Origin: Comamonas sp.
GTDB lineage: Bacteria; Pseudomonadota; Gammaproteobacteria; Burkholderiales; Burkholderiaceae_C
Assembly: GCA_021166775.1 (NCBI GenBank)
Contig: JAJPEQ010000013.1
Span: forward strand, 186,001 to 250,000
Direction: 5' to 3'
Length of the DNA stretch: 64,000 nucleotides
Positions 48,990-63,016 of this stretch are shown in pieces. The notes under the pieces were generated by a model. The model saw nothing but the letters and a program-made list of their open reading frames with translations. It was not told the origin of the DNA and ran no database searches. A program made the position numbers and the translations under genes. The first letter of the stretch is position 1. Each line of letters starts with the position of its first letter.

Positions 48990-49756
48990 CCTGTGCGCTC
49001 GAACTGAAAAACCTCTGCAAGAGCTTCGGCAAGACCGAGATCATTCGCGGTGCCAATCTGGCCGTGCGCGCGGGCGAGCGCGTGGCCATCATCGGACCGA
49101 ACGGCGCGGGCAAGTCCACCTTGTTCAATCTCATCAGCGGGCGCCTGGCGCCCACGAGTGGCGAAGTGTTGCTCAACGGCACGCGCATCGATGGCAAAAA
49201 GCCGTTCGAGATCAACCGACTCGGGCTCTCGCGCAGCTTTCAGATCACCAACATCTTCCCGCGCCTGAGCGTGTTCGAGAACCTGCGCTGCGCCGTGCTC
49301 TGGAGCCTCGGTTATCGCTATACCTTCCTGCGTTTTCTCTCCAGCCTGCACGATGCGAACGCACGCGCCGACGAACTGGTGGCGCAGGTCGGCCTTGTGG
49401 CCAAGCGCGATGTGCAGGCGGTCAACCTCACCTATGCAGAACAGCGGGCGCTGGAGATCGGCATCACCATCGCGGGCGGCGCGCAAGTGATCCTGCTCGA
49501 CGAGCCCACGGCCGGCATGAGCACGACCGAGACCGCCCACTTCATTGCGCTGATTCGCGAGGTGACCGAGGGCAAGACCCTGCTCACCGTGGAGCATGAC
49601 ATGGGCGTGGTGTTCGGTCTGGCCGACAGGATCGCCGTGGTCGTCTACGGCGAGGTGATCGCGTTCGACACCCCCGAGGCGATCCGCGCCAACGCGCGCG
49701 TGCAGGAGGCCTATCTTGGCTCCAGCGTGGCCGAGGCGCAGGAAGGGGCGCACTGA
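48986..49756 (+). CDS. livG: Branched-chain-type ABC transporter ATP-binding protein LivG
   Basis: A 256-residue ABC ATPase. It has Walker A GPNGAGKST (about residues 37-45), Q-loop SRSFQITNIFPRLSV, Walker B VILLDEPTAGM and H-loop TVEHDMGVVF. The signature is LTYAEQRALE instead of the more usual LS.GEQ, so the conserved glycine before Glu is Ala. It works as a heterodimer with LivF. It overlaps livM by four bases and livF by one. Confidence 0.93.
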   Translation: MTCALELKNLCKSFGKTEIIRGANLAVRAGERVAIIGPNGAGKSTLFNLISGRLAPTSGEVLLNGTRIDGKKPFEINRLGLSRSFQITNIFPRLSVFENLRCAVLWSLGYRYTFLRFLSSLHDANARADELVAQVGLVAKRDVQAVNLTYAEQRALEIGITIAGGAQVILLDEPTAGMSTTETAHFIALIREVTEGKTLLTVEHDMGVVFGLADRIAVVVYGEVIAFDTPEAIRANARVQEAYLGSSVAEAQEGAH

Positions 49757-50451
49757 TGCTGGACATTCAGGGCCTTCATGCCTGGTACGGCAAGAGCCAT
49801 GTGCTGCACGGCGTGAATTTCACGGTGCGCCAGGGGGAGATCGTCGCGCTGCTCGGGCGCAATGGCTCGGGGCGCTCCACCTGCGCCAAGGCCGTCATGG
49901 GCATGGTGCATGCCGAGGGCAGCGTGCGATTCAAGGATCAGGAGCTGTTGGGCCGCAAGCCCTTCGAGATCGCGCACCTGGGTCTGGGCTATGTGCCGGA
50001 AAGCCGTGATGTTTTCCCGCGCCTGACGGTGCAGCAGAACCTGCTGCTGGGGCGCAAGGGCAGCGGGCGCGGCAGCCGCTGGGCCCTGGAGGACATGTAT
50101 GCGATGTTTCCGCGCCTGAAGGAGCGCTGCGCGATTGAGGCGGGGCTGCTCTCGGGCGGCGAGCAGCAGATGCTCACCCTGTGCCGCACGCTCATGGGCG
50201 ACCCGGACTGCATCCTGATCGACGAGCCGACCGAGGGCCTCGCGCCCAAGATCGTTGAGCAGGTGGGGCAGTACCTCACGCGGCTCAAGGAGCGCGGGAT
50301 CGCGGTGCTGCTCATCGAGCAGAAGCTGACGATTGCGATGGATATTTCGGACCGCGTGCTCGTCATGGGGCACGGCGCCATCGTCTTCGAAGGCACCCCC
50401 GACGCCCTGCGTGCGAATGCGCAGGTGCGAAAGGAGTGGCTGGAAGTCTGA
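49756..50451 (+). CDS. livF: Branched-chain-type ABC transporter ATP-binding protein LivF, Walker A Arg variant
   Basis: A 231-residue ABC ATPase. Signature LSGGEQQML, Walker B DCILIDEPTEGL and H-loop LIEQKLTIAM are intact. Walker A reads GRNGSGRST (residues 34-42), so the phosphate-binding Lys is Arg40 (codon CGC at 49873-49875). Either this site works with Arg or the LivG/LivF pair hydrolyses ATP asymmetrically. It is the last gene of the transporter operon. Confidence 0.92.
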   Translation: MLDIQGLHAWYGKSHVLHGVNFTVRQGEIVALLGRNGSGRSTCAKAVMGMVHAEGSVRFKDQELLGRKPFEIAHLGLGYVPESRDVFPRLTVQQNLLLGRKGSGRGSRWALEDMYAMFPRLKERCAIEAGLLSGGEQQMLTLCRTLMGDPDCILIDEPTEGLAPKIVEQVGQYLTRLKERGIAVLLIEQKLTIAMDISDRVLVMGHGAIVFEGTPDALRANAQVRKEWLEV

Positions 50452-50494
50452 TCCGAATTTGCCTTCGATCGTCCCGCTTTGTGGGTTTGCCTGG

Positions 50495-50513
50495 CCGTGC
50501 GGCCGCACGGTTT
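50495..50513. terminator. Possible terminator between convergent livF and gltD
   Basis: CCGTGCGGCCGCACGG (50495-50510) is a perfect 16-bp palindrome followed by TTT on the plus strand, 43 bp after the livF stop codon. The loop would be tight, so confidence is low. Confidence 0.35.
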
Positions 50514-50560
50514 CCGGCTTCCCGCCTCGCCATCCGAGACCGGATGCAAATCCGTAAAGC

Positions 50561-52042
50561 CTAGCGCGGCAGCGTGGTGGTGCCCATCAGGTATTTGTCC
50601 ACCGCGCGCGCCGCCTGGCGGCCTTCGCGGATGGCCCAGACCACCAGGCTCTGGCCGCGGCGCATGTCGCCGGCGGCGAAGACGCCCTTGGCGTTGGTCT
50701 TGTAACCCAAGGAATCGTCCACGCTGGCGCGCGCGTTACCGCGCGCGTCGCGCTCCACGCCCAAGGCATCGAGCAGCGTGGTCGTGGGCCCGGTGAAGCC
50801 CATGGCCAGCAGCACGAGATCGGCTGGCCAGTCTTTCTCGGTGCCCGGAATTTCGGTCGGCTTGCCACCCTTGATTTCGATCTGCACGGTCTTGAGCGCC
50901 TTGACGGCGTTGCCGCGTCCACTGCCCACGAACCCCTGGGTGGAGATGGCGAACTCGCGCTGCACGCCTTCGTTGTGGCTGTCGCTGGTGCGCAGCTTGA
51001 TCGGCCAGTAGGGCCAGGTGAGCTCCTTGTTCTCGTGCAGCGGCGGCATGGGCATGAGCTCGAACTGCGTCACGCTTTTGGCGCCTTGGCGGTTGCAGGT
51101 GCCGACGCAGTCGCTGCCGGTGTCGCCGCCGCCGATCACGATGACGTGCTTGCCCTTGGCTGAGATCGCGTCCTTCACCTTGTCGCCCGCGTCGATGCGG
51201 TTTTGCTGCGGCAGCAATTGCATCGCGAAGTGCACGCCGCGCAGCTCGCGCCCCGGCACGGGCAGGTCGCGCGACTGCTCGGCCCCGCAGGTGAGCAGCA
51301 CGGCGTCGAATTCCTCGAGCATCTGGTCGGCGGACAAGGTCTCGCGCGACAGGTTGGTGACCGTGGCGCCTACGCCCTCGCTGGGCATGCCGCCCACCAG
51401 CACGCCCGTGCGAAAGCTCACGCCTTCGCCCTGCATTTGCGCGATGCGCCGGTCGATGTGCGACTTGTCGAGCTTGAAGTCCGGAATGCCGTAGCGCAGC
51501 AGGCCGCCGATGCGGTCGTTCTTTTCGAACACCGTGACGTCGTGCCCCGCACGCCCGAGTTGCTGCGCCGCCGCGAGCCCCGCGGGCCCGGAGCCGACCA
51601 CCGCCACGCGCTTGCCGCTCTTGCGCGGCGCCGGGCGCGACACCACCCAGCCCTCGGCCCAGGCGCGGTCGATGATCGCGCGCTCCAGCGACTTGATGCC
51701 CACGGGCTCGCTGTTGATGTTGAGCGTGCAGGCGACCTCGCAGGGCGCGGGGCAGATGCGGCCGGTGAACTCGGGAAAGTTGTTGGTGGAGTCGAGCACC
51801 AGAAAAGCGTTTTTCCAGTCGCCCCGGTAGACCAGATCGTTGAAATCCGGAATGATGTTGTTGACCGGGCAGCCGTTGCTGCAAAACGGTATGCCGCAGT
51901 CCATGCAGCGCGCCGCCTGCTGGCGCGCCTGCGATTCGGTCAGGGTGGTGACGAACTCGTGAAAGTGCGTGACGCGCTCGGCGACTGGCGCGTGGGGCTC
52001 TTCGATGCGGTCGAATTCAAGAAAGCCTGTGATCTTGCCCAT
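50561..52042 (-). CDS. gltD: Glutamate synthase (NADPH) small subunit
   Basis: A 493-residue flavoprotein that takes electrons from NADPH and passes them through FAD and 4Fe-4S clusters to GltB. N-terminal cluster Cys are in [18 protein letters not shown] and [13 protein letters not shown]. The FAD motif is [20 protein letters not shown] (about residues 152-171) and the NADPH motif [22 protein letters not shown] 52042 ([10 protein letters not shown]) was chosen. It is 77 bp after gltB in the same operon. Confidence 0.96.
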   Translation of the reverse strand: MGKITGFLEFDRIEEPHAPVAERVTHFHEFVTTLTESQARQQAARCMDCGIPFCSNGCPVNNIIPDFNDLVYRGDWKNAFLVLDSTNNFPEFTGRICPAPCEVACTLNINSEPVGIKSLERAIIDRAWAEGWVVSRPAPRKSGKRVAVVGSGPAGLAAAQQLGRAGHDVTVFEKNDRIGGLLRYGIPDFKLDKSHIDRRIAQMQGEGVSFRTGVLVGGMPSEGVGATVTNLSRETLSADQMLEEFDAVLLTCGAEQSRDLPVPGRELRGVHFAMQLLPQQNRIDAGDKVKDAISAKGKHVIVIGGGDTGSDCVGTCNRQGAKSVTQFELMPMPPLHENKELTWPYWPIKLRTSDSHNEGVQREFAISTQGFVGSGRGNAVKALKTVQIEIKGGKPTEIPGTEKDWPADLVLLAMGFTGPTTTLLDALGVERDARGNARASVDDSLGYKTNAKGVFAAGDMRRGQSLVVWAIREGRQAARAVDKYLMGTTTLPR

Positions 52043-52119
52043 GGTGTGCTGTCCTGTCGTGTGTCTTGGCCTGATGAAGGGGTGGCGCGCCGCAGTGCGC
52101 TGCAGCGCGGGGGTCTTCC

Positions 52120-56913
<4,794 letters not shown>

Positions 56914-56986
56914 GATGGACTCCGGCAATGGCTGACTTGACAGTGAGGCTAACACTCGCCGAATCGCATCACAAGAACAATAAAAC

Positions 56987-57000
56987 GGGGTCAGATAACA
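56987..57000 (+). repeat. GGGGTCAGA repeat, copy 1
   Basis: GGGGTCAGATAACA follows TAAAAC. It is one of three direct copies of a short A/T-GGGGTCAGA unit between gltB and the RAYT-like gene. Confidence 0.6.
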
Positions 57001-57028
57001 ATTAAATCCACCAGATTTACTAGCCAAT

Positions 57029-57048
57029 TAAATAAGGGTCAGAACAAA
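57029..57048 (+). repeat. GGGTCAGA repeat, copy 2
   Basis: TAAATAAGGGTCAGAACAAA, nearly identical to copy 3. The intervening stretch 57049-57146 contains a further inverted pair, GGGGTCTGTC and CGGTCTGAACC. No gene is seen there. Confidence 0.6.
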
Positions 57049-57146
57049 TTGAAATGGACAAGGTCTCATCAGCGTTCAGAGGGGTCTGTCGCCGCGGTCT
57101 GAACCGGATCCCCCGCCTGTCGGCAACGGAAATACCCGCTGTTTAT

Positions 57147-57166
57147 TAAATAGGGGTCAGACCAAA
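57147..57166 (+). repeat. GGGGTCAGACC repeat, copy 3, containing the RAYT stop codon
   Basis: TAAATAGGGGTCAGACCAAA. The TCA at 57157-57159 is the TGA stop codon of the RAYT-like gene on the minus strand. A gene end inside the cognate repeat is typical of REP-associated transposase loci. Confidence 0.65.
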
Positions 57167-57825
57167 TGTTGGTTGCGTGGCGGACGCCCCGGGGTGCGTG
57201 GGGCGGCCGGACGGCCGTGCGCGCCAGCGGCGCTGACGAACCCGGGCGAGCCGAAAGCCCAGCCCCCGCGGGCCGCACGGCGCAGGCGTGCCGCCTGGGC
57301 TTCGGCAATCCCGCCCGTCAGACGATCGCGCCATGCCGCTTCACGTGCAAAGGGCGTGTTGCCGAGGCTCCAGTAGGCCGGCGGGTCCGTGATCAGCGGG
57401 TCGCGGCGGTGGCCGAGGTGGTGCGCGGCGCTGGTGGCTTCGGCCGTGTTGCCGCTTTGCTCCACCCAGCTCATCGCGGTCAGCAGGGGCTCGCCCGGCT
57501 CGACCGCAGCGGCGCTGAACCGTCCGTTCCACAGTGTTCCACTGCGGCCATGGCGATGGTTGAAGGCGACGACATAGCGGCGGCCGATGGTCTGCATCAG
57601 CCGGGCCAGCGCTTGCGGTGCGGCCGGCGTGGCCAGCAGCTGGATTTCATGGGTGCGCAGCGCGTAGGCATGCAGCTGCACGCGTTCATCCGCCAGGCCC
57701 ATGCGCAGCACTTCGATCAGGCGGGCAAGGTCTTGCTCATCCATGAAGATGGCCTGCTGGTCCAGTGCGCGCTGGATCAGCAGGTGCGGCTGGCCGGCAA
57801 GGACGAGGCGGGGCAGGCGGGCCAT
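57157..57825 (-). CDS. RAYT-like (REP-associated tyrosine transposase family) protein lacking catalytic residues
   Basis: A 222-residue Y1-transposase-like protein. Family segments MARLPRLVLAGQPHLLIQRA, RRYVVAFNHRHGRSGTLWNG and SLGNTPFAREAAW are clear. The HUH motif, normally PNHVHLL, is THEIQLL here, so both metal-binding His are Glu60 and Gln62. The region of the catalytic Tyr (normally RYIELNP) reads SWVEQSG. It should not cut DNA, yet the frame is intact. It lies between ntrC and gltB on the same strand. It may be a domesticated DNA-binding protein or a slowly decaying gene. Confidence 0.8.
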   Translation of the reverse strand: MARLPRLVLAGQPHLLIQRALDQQAIFMDEQDLARLIEVLRMGLADERVQLHAYALRTHEIQLLATPAAPQALARLMQTIGRRYVVAFNHRHGRSGTLWNGRFSAAAVEPGEPLLTAMSWVEQSGNTAEATSAAHHLGHRRDPLITDPPAYWSLGNTPFAREAAWRDRLTGGIAEAQAARLRRAARGGWAFGSPGFVSAAGAHGRPAAPRTPGRPPRNQHLV

Positions 57826-57925
57826 GGCGCGTGGTCACGAACGCGGCCTGCCCGCCGTTTGCATGCCCTTCAGGGCGGCATGGCGGGGCCAGCTGGGCGG
57901 GAACGAAGAGGGCGGTAGCGCGAAC

Positions 57926-59365
57926 TCAGTCATCGAGCCCCAGCTCCTGGATCTTTCGTGTGAGGGTATTGCGGCCCATGCCCAGCCTGTGCGCTGCTTC
58001 GGCGCGATGTCCGTCGGTCAGCGCCAGCGCAGTTCGCAGCAGCTGGGTCTCGAACAGGTTGCCGAGCGTGCGCCAGAGATCACTCTCGCCGGCCTGCAGG
58101 CGCAGGCGCACTTCCTCGGCCAGCGGTTCCAGCCAATGCGCGGTCGTGGCGCTGTCGATCTGCGCGCTGCCCTCGGACGCAGGGTGCCCAAGCGCGGGCG
58201 CGACGACGTCCGGGGGCAGGTCGCCGAGCTCGATCGTTTGCGCCGGAGCCATCACGGTGAGCCAGCGGCACAGATTTTCGAGCTGGCGCACGTTGCCCGG
58301 AAAGTCGAACGCACTCAGCCGTGCGAGTGCCGCCTCGCTGATGTGCTTGGTTTCCACGCCCAGTTCGCGCGCGCTGCGGGCGAGGAAGTAGGACGTGAGC
58401 ATGGGGATGTCCTCGCGGCGCTCCCGCAGCGGCGGCAGACGCAGGCGGATGACGTTCAGACGGTGATACAGATCCTCGCGAAAGTGCCCTTCGCGCACGA
58501 GTTGCTCCAGGTTCTGGTGCGTGGCCGTGATCACGCGCGCGTCGGCCTTGAGCGGTTCCTGGCCGCCCACGCGGTAGAAGTGCCCGTCACTGAGCACGCG
58601 CAGCAGCCGCGTCTGCAGCTCCAGCGGCATGTCGCCGATTTCATCGAGAAACAGCGTGCCGCCCGCCGCCTGCTCGAAGCGCCCGCGCCGGGTGGCCTGT
58701 GCGCCGGTGAAGGCGCCGCGCTCATGACCGAACAGCTCGCTCTCGAGAAGCTCGCGCGGCACGGCGGCGGTGTTGATGGCGATGAATGGCCCGCTTGCGC
58801 GCGGGCTGTGGCGGTGCAAGGCGTGGGCGACCAGCTCCTTGCCGCTGCCGCTCTCGCCCGTGATGAGCACCGTGGTGTGGCTCAGGCTCAGTCGGCCGAT
58901 GGCGCGAAACACGTCCTGCATGGCCGGGGCCTGACCCAGCATCTGCGGGATGTCCGGCGAGCCTGGGGGCGGCGTGGCGGCGCGCAGGCTTTCGTCGGCG
59001 GCGCGGCGGATCAGATCCAGCGCCCGCGAGATGTCGAAGGGCTTGGGCAGGTACTCGAAGGCACCACCCTGCAGCGCGCCGACGGCGCTGTCCAGGTCGG
59101 TATAGGCCGTCATCACGATGACGGGCAGCAGCGGCAGGCGCCGCTTGACCTCGGCCAGCAGGGCCAGGCCATTGCCGCCAGGCATGCGAATGTCGCTCAC
59201 CAGCACCTGCGGCGTCTCGCCCGCCTGCAGCGCGGCCAGCACCTCGTCCGGGCCGGTGAACGCGCGCACCGGCAGGTCGCTGCGTTCGAGCGCGCGCTCG
59301 AGCACGAAGCGGATGGACTGATCGTCATCGACGATCCAGATCGGGTGCATGGCGGTTCGAGGCAT
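57926..59365 (-). CDS. ntrC: Nitrogen regulation response regulator NtrC
   Basis: A 479-residue sigma-54 activator. The receiver domain (residues 1-~125) has phospho-acceptor Asp58 in [11 protein letters not shown]. The AAA+ domain (~145-380) has Walker A GESGSGKE and the sigma-54 contact loop GAFTGAQ. The C-terminal Fis-type helix-turn-helix is [20 protein letters not shown]. Phosphorylated NtrC activates glnA and other nitrogen genes. It starts nine bases after ntrB, and ATG 59350 is an alternative. NtrC-type sites occur upstream of glnA in this window. Confidence 0.96.
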   Translation of the reverse strand: MPRTAMHPIWIVDDDQSIRFVLERALERSDLPVRAFTGPDEVLAALQAGETPQVLVSDIRMPGGNGLALLAEVKRRLPLLPVIVMTAYTDLDSAVGALQGGAFEYLPKPFDISRALDLIRRAADESLRAATPPPGSPDIPQMLGQAPAMQDVFRAIGRLSLSHTTVLITGESGSGKELVAHALHRHSPRASGPFIAINTAAVPRELLESELFGHERGAFTGAQATRRGRFEQAAGGTLFLDEIGDMPLELQTRLLRVLSDGHFYRVGGQEPLKADARVITATHQNLEQLVREGHFREDLYHRLNVIRLRLPPLRERREDIPMLTSYFLARSARELGVETKHISEAALARLSAFDFPGNVRQLENLCRWLTVMAPAQTIELGDLPPDVVAPALGHPASEGSAQIDSATTAHWLEPLAEEVRLRLQAGESDLWRTLGNLFETQLLRTALALTDGHRAEAAHRLGMGRNTLTRKIQELGLDD

Positions 59366-59374
59366 GTGTGGTGC

Positions 59375-60466
59375 TCAGCGTGAGTCTGCCAGAGGCAGCA
59401 GCAGCGTGAAACGGGTCTGGCCCGGCACGCTGTCGCATTCGATGATGCCGCCGTGCTGCTGCACGTAGGTCTGCGCCAGCGTCAGTCCCAGCCCGCTGCC
59501 GCCCGCCCGTCCGGAAACCAGCGGCTGGAAGATGCGCTCGCGCAGCGCATGCGGCACGCCCGGACCGTTGTCCTCGACGTCGATCTGGATTGCCAGCCGG
59601 TGGCGCCTGCCCCCAAGCGTGGCCTGGCGCGCGATGCGCGTGCGCAGCACGATGCGGGCATCCCCCTGGGCGATGCGCTGACTCAGCGCTTGTGCGGCGT
59701 TGCGCACGATGTTGAGCAGTGCCTGGATCAGGCGCTCCCGGTCTCCGATCAGGTCCGGCAGCGATGCATCGTAGTCGCGCTGGATCTGAAGCCCACGCGC
59801 GAATTCGGCGAGCACCAGCATGCGCACACGCTCGCAGACTTCGTGGATGTTCAGCCGCGCCCGGGCGGGGGCGCCCTGATGCGGAGCGAGCAGGCGGTCG
59901 ACCAGCGTTTGCAGCCGGTCCACTTCGTGAATGACGACGTCGGTGTACTCGCTGACTTCACGCGATGCGGCGTCCAGCGCCAGCAACTGCGCGGCGCCGC
60001 GAATGCCCCCCAGCGGGTTCTTGATCTCGTGGGCCAGGTTGCGCAGCAATTGTTTGTGCGCCTCGATCAGGTCGTTGGCGTGTTCCTCGCGTTCGAGCCT
60101 GGCCTGCTGCTCGGTTTCCGTCATCTCGACAAGCACGATCGGCAAAGGGCCATCGGATGGCGCCGGGCTCACGCACACATGGACCGGCAGGTCGGATGGT
60201 CCCGATGGATGAAAGTGCAGGCTCGCCTGCAGGCGGCTGGTCATCACCGTCTGGTCGGCCACGCGCTGCAGCGCTTCGCGCATGGGAGTGGGCTCGGCAA
60301 ACCACTCGAACGCGTTGCTCCCCGTGAGCTTGCGTCGGGATTGGTGCAAGGTGTTTTCAAGCGCGGTGTTGACCATCAGGCAGATGCCGTCCACGCGCAC
60401 CAGCGCCACGAGCGTGGCCAGCCTGTCGTAGGCTTCCTGGGTCCTGGAGTCGAACGCGGCGGTCAT
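59375..60466 (-). CDS. ntrB: Nitrogen regulation sensor histidine kinase NtrB
   Basis: A 363-residue cytosolic kinase without membrane helices. It has an N-terminal PAS-type domain (residues ~10-125), an H-box with the phosphorylated His in NLAHEIKNPLGGIRGAAQ (about residue 145), and a GHKL ATPase domain (NIVRNAAQAL, VEDNGPGVP, GSGLGLTLAQ). With PII it phosphorylates or dephosphorylates NtrC according to nitrogen status. It is transcribed with ntrC. Confidence 0.96.
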   Translation of the reverse strand: MTAAFDSRTQEAYDRLATLVALVRVDGICLMVNTALENTLHQSRRKLTGSNAFEWFAEPTPMREALQRVADQTVMTSRLQASLHFHPSGPSDLPVHVCVSPAPSDGPLPIVLVEMTETEQQARLEREEHANDLIEAHKQLLRNLAHEIKNPLGGIRGAAQLLALDAASREVSEYTDVVIHEVDRLQTLVDRLLAPHQGAPARARLNIHEVCERVRMLVLAEFARGLQIQRDYDASLPDLIGDRERLIQALLNIVRNAAQALSQRIAQGDARIVLRTRIARQATLGGRRHRLAIQIDVEDNGPGVPHALRERIFQPLVSGRAGGSGLGLTLAQTYVQQHGGIIECDSVPGQTRFTLLLPLADSR

Positions 60467-60496
60467 GGCGGTGCGGCGCTTGCGGCCTGTACTACC

Positions 60497-61333
60497 TCAT
60501 GAGGCGAGCCAGACGCCGTCAAACACGAAACTTGCCGGACCGCTCTGGTAGACGTGGTTGTCGGCCTCGTCCCAATGGACGTGCAACTCGCCGCCCAGCA
60601 ACTTGACGCGCACGCTGCGCTCGGTCCGTGCGTTCAGCACGGCCGCCACGACGACGGCCGCGGCGCCGGTGCCGCAGGCCAGCGTTTCGCCGCTGCCGCG
60701 CTCCCAGACGCGCATCTCAAGCTGCTCGCGTGAGTGCACACGCACGAACTCCACGTTCGTGCGCCGGGGAAACAGCGGGTGGCGTTCGATCTGCCGGCCG
60801 ATGTCGTGAACGTCAAAGGTCGACGGGTCGTCCACGAAGATCACCGCGTGCGGATTGCCCATGCTCACGCAGCTCATGCGCCATGTCTGGCCACCGATGG
60901 CGATGGGTTGGTCGATCACGCGCTCGCCCGGCAGATCGACCGGTATCGCTGCGGGCGCGAGCATCGGCTCGCCCATGTCCACGCGCACCTGCGTGACCTG
61001 GCCCGCGTCGATCCGCAGGTCCAGCGTCTTGATGCCGGCCTTCGTGGCGAGCGTGAGCGTGGTCTTTTGAGTCAGGCCGCGTTCATAAACGTACTTGGCG
61101 ATGCAGCGCACGGCATTGCCGCACATCTCGCCCTCGGAGCCGTCGGCGTTGAACATGCGCATGTCGAAGTCCGCCGTATCCGAGGCGCCGATGAGCACCA
61201 GCCCGTCGGCGCCGACGCCGAAATGCGGGCGCGACATCGCCACGGCCAGGGCCGGGGGATCGGCCACGAACTCATCCAGCGTGTTGACGTAGATGTAGTC
61301 GTTGCCGATGCCATGCATCTTGGTGAATTTCAT
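60497..61333 (-). CDS. dapF: Diaminopimelate epimerase
   Basis: A 278-residue PLP-independent epimerase that converts LL- to meso-diaminopimelate for lysine and peptidoglycan. The two catalytic Cys are in GEMCGNAVRC (near residue 73) and ETLACGTGAAAV (near 220). MHGIGNDYIYV is the usual N-terminus. It begins 15 bases after glnA and precedes ntrB, so it appears embedded in the nitrogen operon. Confidence 0.97.
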   Translation of the reverse strand: MKFTKMHGIGNDYIYVNTLDEFVADPPALAVAMSRPHFGVGADGLVLIGASDTADFDMRMFNADGSEGEMCGNAVRCIAKYVYERGLTQKTTLTLATKAGIKTLDLRIDAGQVTQVRVDMGEPMLAPAAIPVDLPGERVIDQPIAIGGQTWRMSCVSMGNPHAVIFVDDPSTFDVHDIGRQIERHPLFPRRTNVEFVRVHSREQLEMRVWERGSGETLACGTGAAAVVVAAVLNARTERSVRVKLLGGELHVHWDEADNHVYQSGPASFVFDGVWLAS

Positions 61334-61347
61334 GGCGCCCTTGGGGT

Positions 61348-62763
61348 TTACATGCTGTAGTACATGTCGAATTCGATGGGATGGGTCGTCAGGCGCAGGC
61401 GCGTGACTTCGGCCATCTTCAGTTCCAGGTAGGCGTCGATCATCGCGTCCGAGAACACGCCGCCGCGGGTCAGGAAGCCGCGGTCCTTGTCAAGGTAGTC
61501 CAGCGCCTGGTCGAGGCTGTGGCACACGGTAGGCACCTTGGCATCTTCTTCCGGCGGCAGGTGGTAGAGGTCCTTGTCCATGGCTTCGCCGGGATGGATG
61601 CGGTTTTCCACACCATCGAGCCCGGCCATGAGCAGCGCGGCAAACGCCAGGTAGGGGTTGGCCAGCGGGTCCGGAAAGCGCACCTCGACGCGCCGCGCGA
61701 CTGGATTGGCCACGTAGGGAATGCGGATCGAGGCCGAGCGGTTGCGCGCGCTGTAGGCGAGTTTGACCGGCGCCTCGTAGTGCGGCACCAAGCGCTTGTA
61801 GCTGTTGGTGCCGGGGTTGGTAATGGCGTTGAGCGCGCGCGCATGCTTGATGATGCCACCGATGTAGAACAGCGCAAACTCGGACAGGCCCGCGTAGCCA
61901 TCGCCAGCGAACAGGTTCTTGCCGTCCTTCCAGACGGACTGGTGCACGTGCATGCCCGAGCCGTTGTCGCCCACGATGGGCTTGGGCATGAAGGTGGCCG
62001 TCTTGCCGTGGCGGTGCGCCACGTTGTGGATCACGTATTTCTGCAACTGCAGCCAGTCGGCGCGTTGCACCAGCGTGCTGAACTTCGTGCCCAGCTCCAG
62101 CTGGCCGGCCGTGGCCACTTCGTGGTGGTGCACCTCGACGGGGATGCCCAGCGCCTCCAGCGTCAGGCACATCTCGGAGCGCATGTCGTGCAGGCTGTCC
62201 ACCGGCGGCACCGGAAAGTAGCCGCCCTTGACGGCGGGGCGGTGGCCGGAATTGCCGTGGGCGTATTCGGTGCCGGTGTTCCAGGCGGCTTCTTCCGACT
62301 CGATCTGCAGGAAGCACCCGGACATGTCGGCGTGCCAGCGCACGCTGTCAAAGACGAAGAACTCGGGTTCGGGGCCGAAGTAGGCCGTGTCACCAATGCC
62401 GCTGCTCTTGAGGTAGGCCTCGGCGCGGTGCGCGAGCGAGCGCGGGTCGCGGTCGTAGGGCCGGCCGTCGCTCGGGTCGTGCACGTCGCAGCTCAGGATC
62501 AGTGTGGGCTCCTCGAAGAAGGGGTCGATGTTGGCGGTGTTCGGGTCGGGCATCAGAATCATGTCCGAGGCTTCGATGCCTTTCCACCCGGCAATCGACG
62601 AGCCGTCGAACGCGTGCCCGGCGCTGAATTTGCCTTCATCGAACGCGGACACCGGCACGGTGACGTGCTGCTCCTTGCCACGGGTATCCGTGAAGCGCAG
62701 ATCCACGAACTGCACGGCCTTGTCGGTCATCATCTTCATGACGTCGGAAACGGTTTTTGCCAT
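61348..62763 (-). CDS. glnA: Glutamine synthetase type I (GSI-beta)
   Basis: A 471-residue enzyme that makes glutamine from glutamate, ammonia and ATP. Family motifs: [17 protein letters not shown], the metal-binding [25 protein letters not shown] (ATP/glutamate site) and NRSASIRIP. The adenylylation loop reads [11 protein letters not shown] with Tyr400, so control by GlnE adenylylation is likely. GGAG lies seven bases before ATG 62763. Upstream are a sigma-54 promoter and NtrC sites. Confidence 0.97.
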   Translation of the reverse strand: MAKTVSDVMKMMTDKAVQFVDLRFTDTRGKEQHVTVPVSAFDEGKFSAGHAFDGSSIAGWKGIEASDMILMPDPNTANIDPFFEEPTLILSCDVHDPSDGRPYDRDPRSLAHRAEAYLKSSGIGDTAYFGPEPEFFVFDSVRWHADMSGCFLQIESEEAAWNTGTEYAHGNSGHRPAVKGGYFPVPPVDSLHDMRSEMCLTLEALGIPVEVHHHEVATAGQLELGTKFSTLVQRADWLQLQKYVIHNVAHRHGKTATFMPKPIVGDNGSGMHVHQSVWKDGKNLFAGDGYAGLSEFALFYIGGIIKHARALNAITNPGTNSYKRLVPHYEAPVKLAYSARNRSASIRIPYVANPVARRVEVRFPDPLANPYLAFAALLMAGLDGVENRIHPGEAMDKDLYHLPPEEDAKVPTVCHSLDQALDYLDKDRGFLTRGGVFSDAMIDAYLELKMAEVTRLRLTTHPIEFDMYYSM

Positions 62764-62802
62764 CTGAGTGCTCCATCCAGGGTTGGGGGTTGAACTCTGT
62801 AA

Positions 62803-62818
62803 AGCATGAGCCGTGCCA
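62803..62818 (-). promoter_or_regulatory. Sigma-54 promoter of glnA
   Basis: On the minus strand TGGCACGGCTCATGCT matches TGGCACG-N4-TTGCW with one mismatch, with GG and GC at the right spacing. The -12 element lies 41 bp upstream of the ATG. Confidence 0.8.
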
Positions 62819-62859
62819 GGTTTTGATCCATGGTGGCATCAGTGTCTCTCACTTGTGAC

Positions 62860-62876
62860 CGCACCAGAATTGTGCA
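62860..62876 (-). promoter_or_regulatory. NtrC binding site 1 upstream of glnA
   Basis: CGCACCAGAATTGTGCA matches TGCACCNNNNTGGTGCA at 11 of 13 fixed positions. Its centre is about 75 bp upstream of the predicted transcription start. Confidence 0.7.
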
Positions 62877-62881
62877 TTTCG

Positions 62882-62898
62882 TGCATCCATATGGTGCA
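62882..62898 (-). promoter_or_regulatory. NtrC binding site 2 upstream of glnA
   Basis: TGCATCCATATGGTGCA matches TGCACCNNNNTGGTGCA with one mismatch. Its centre is 22 bp (two helical turns) from site 1, a normal enhancer spacing. A weaker third match lies at 62912-62928. Confidence 0.8.
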
Positions 62899-63016
62899 TC
62901 GAGGGCGTGCATGCCCAAAGTAAGTGCATCTTTTTCCAAGTTGGCCATCGTCGGCTGCATCTGCGATCTTGTCTCTCTCGGGACAAACTGCGCCGCGAAG
63001 GACGCTTAGACTTCGC

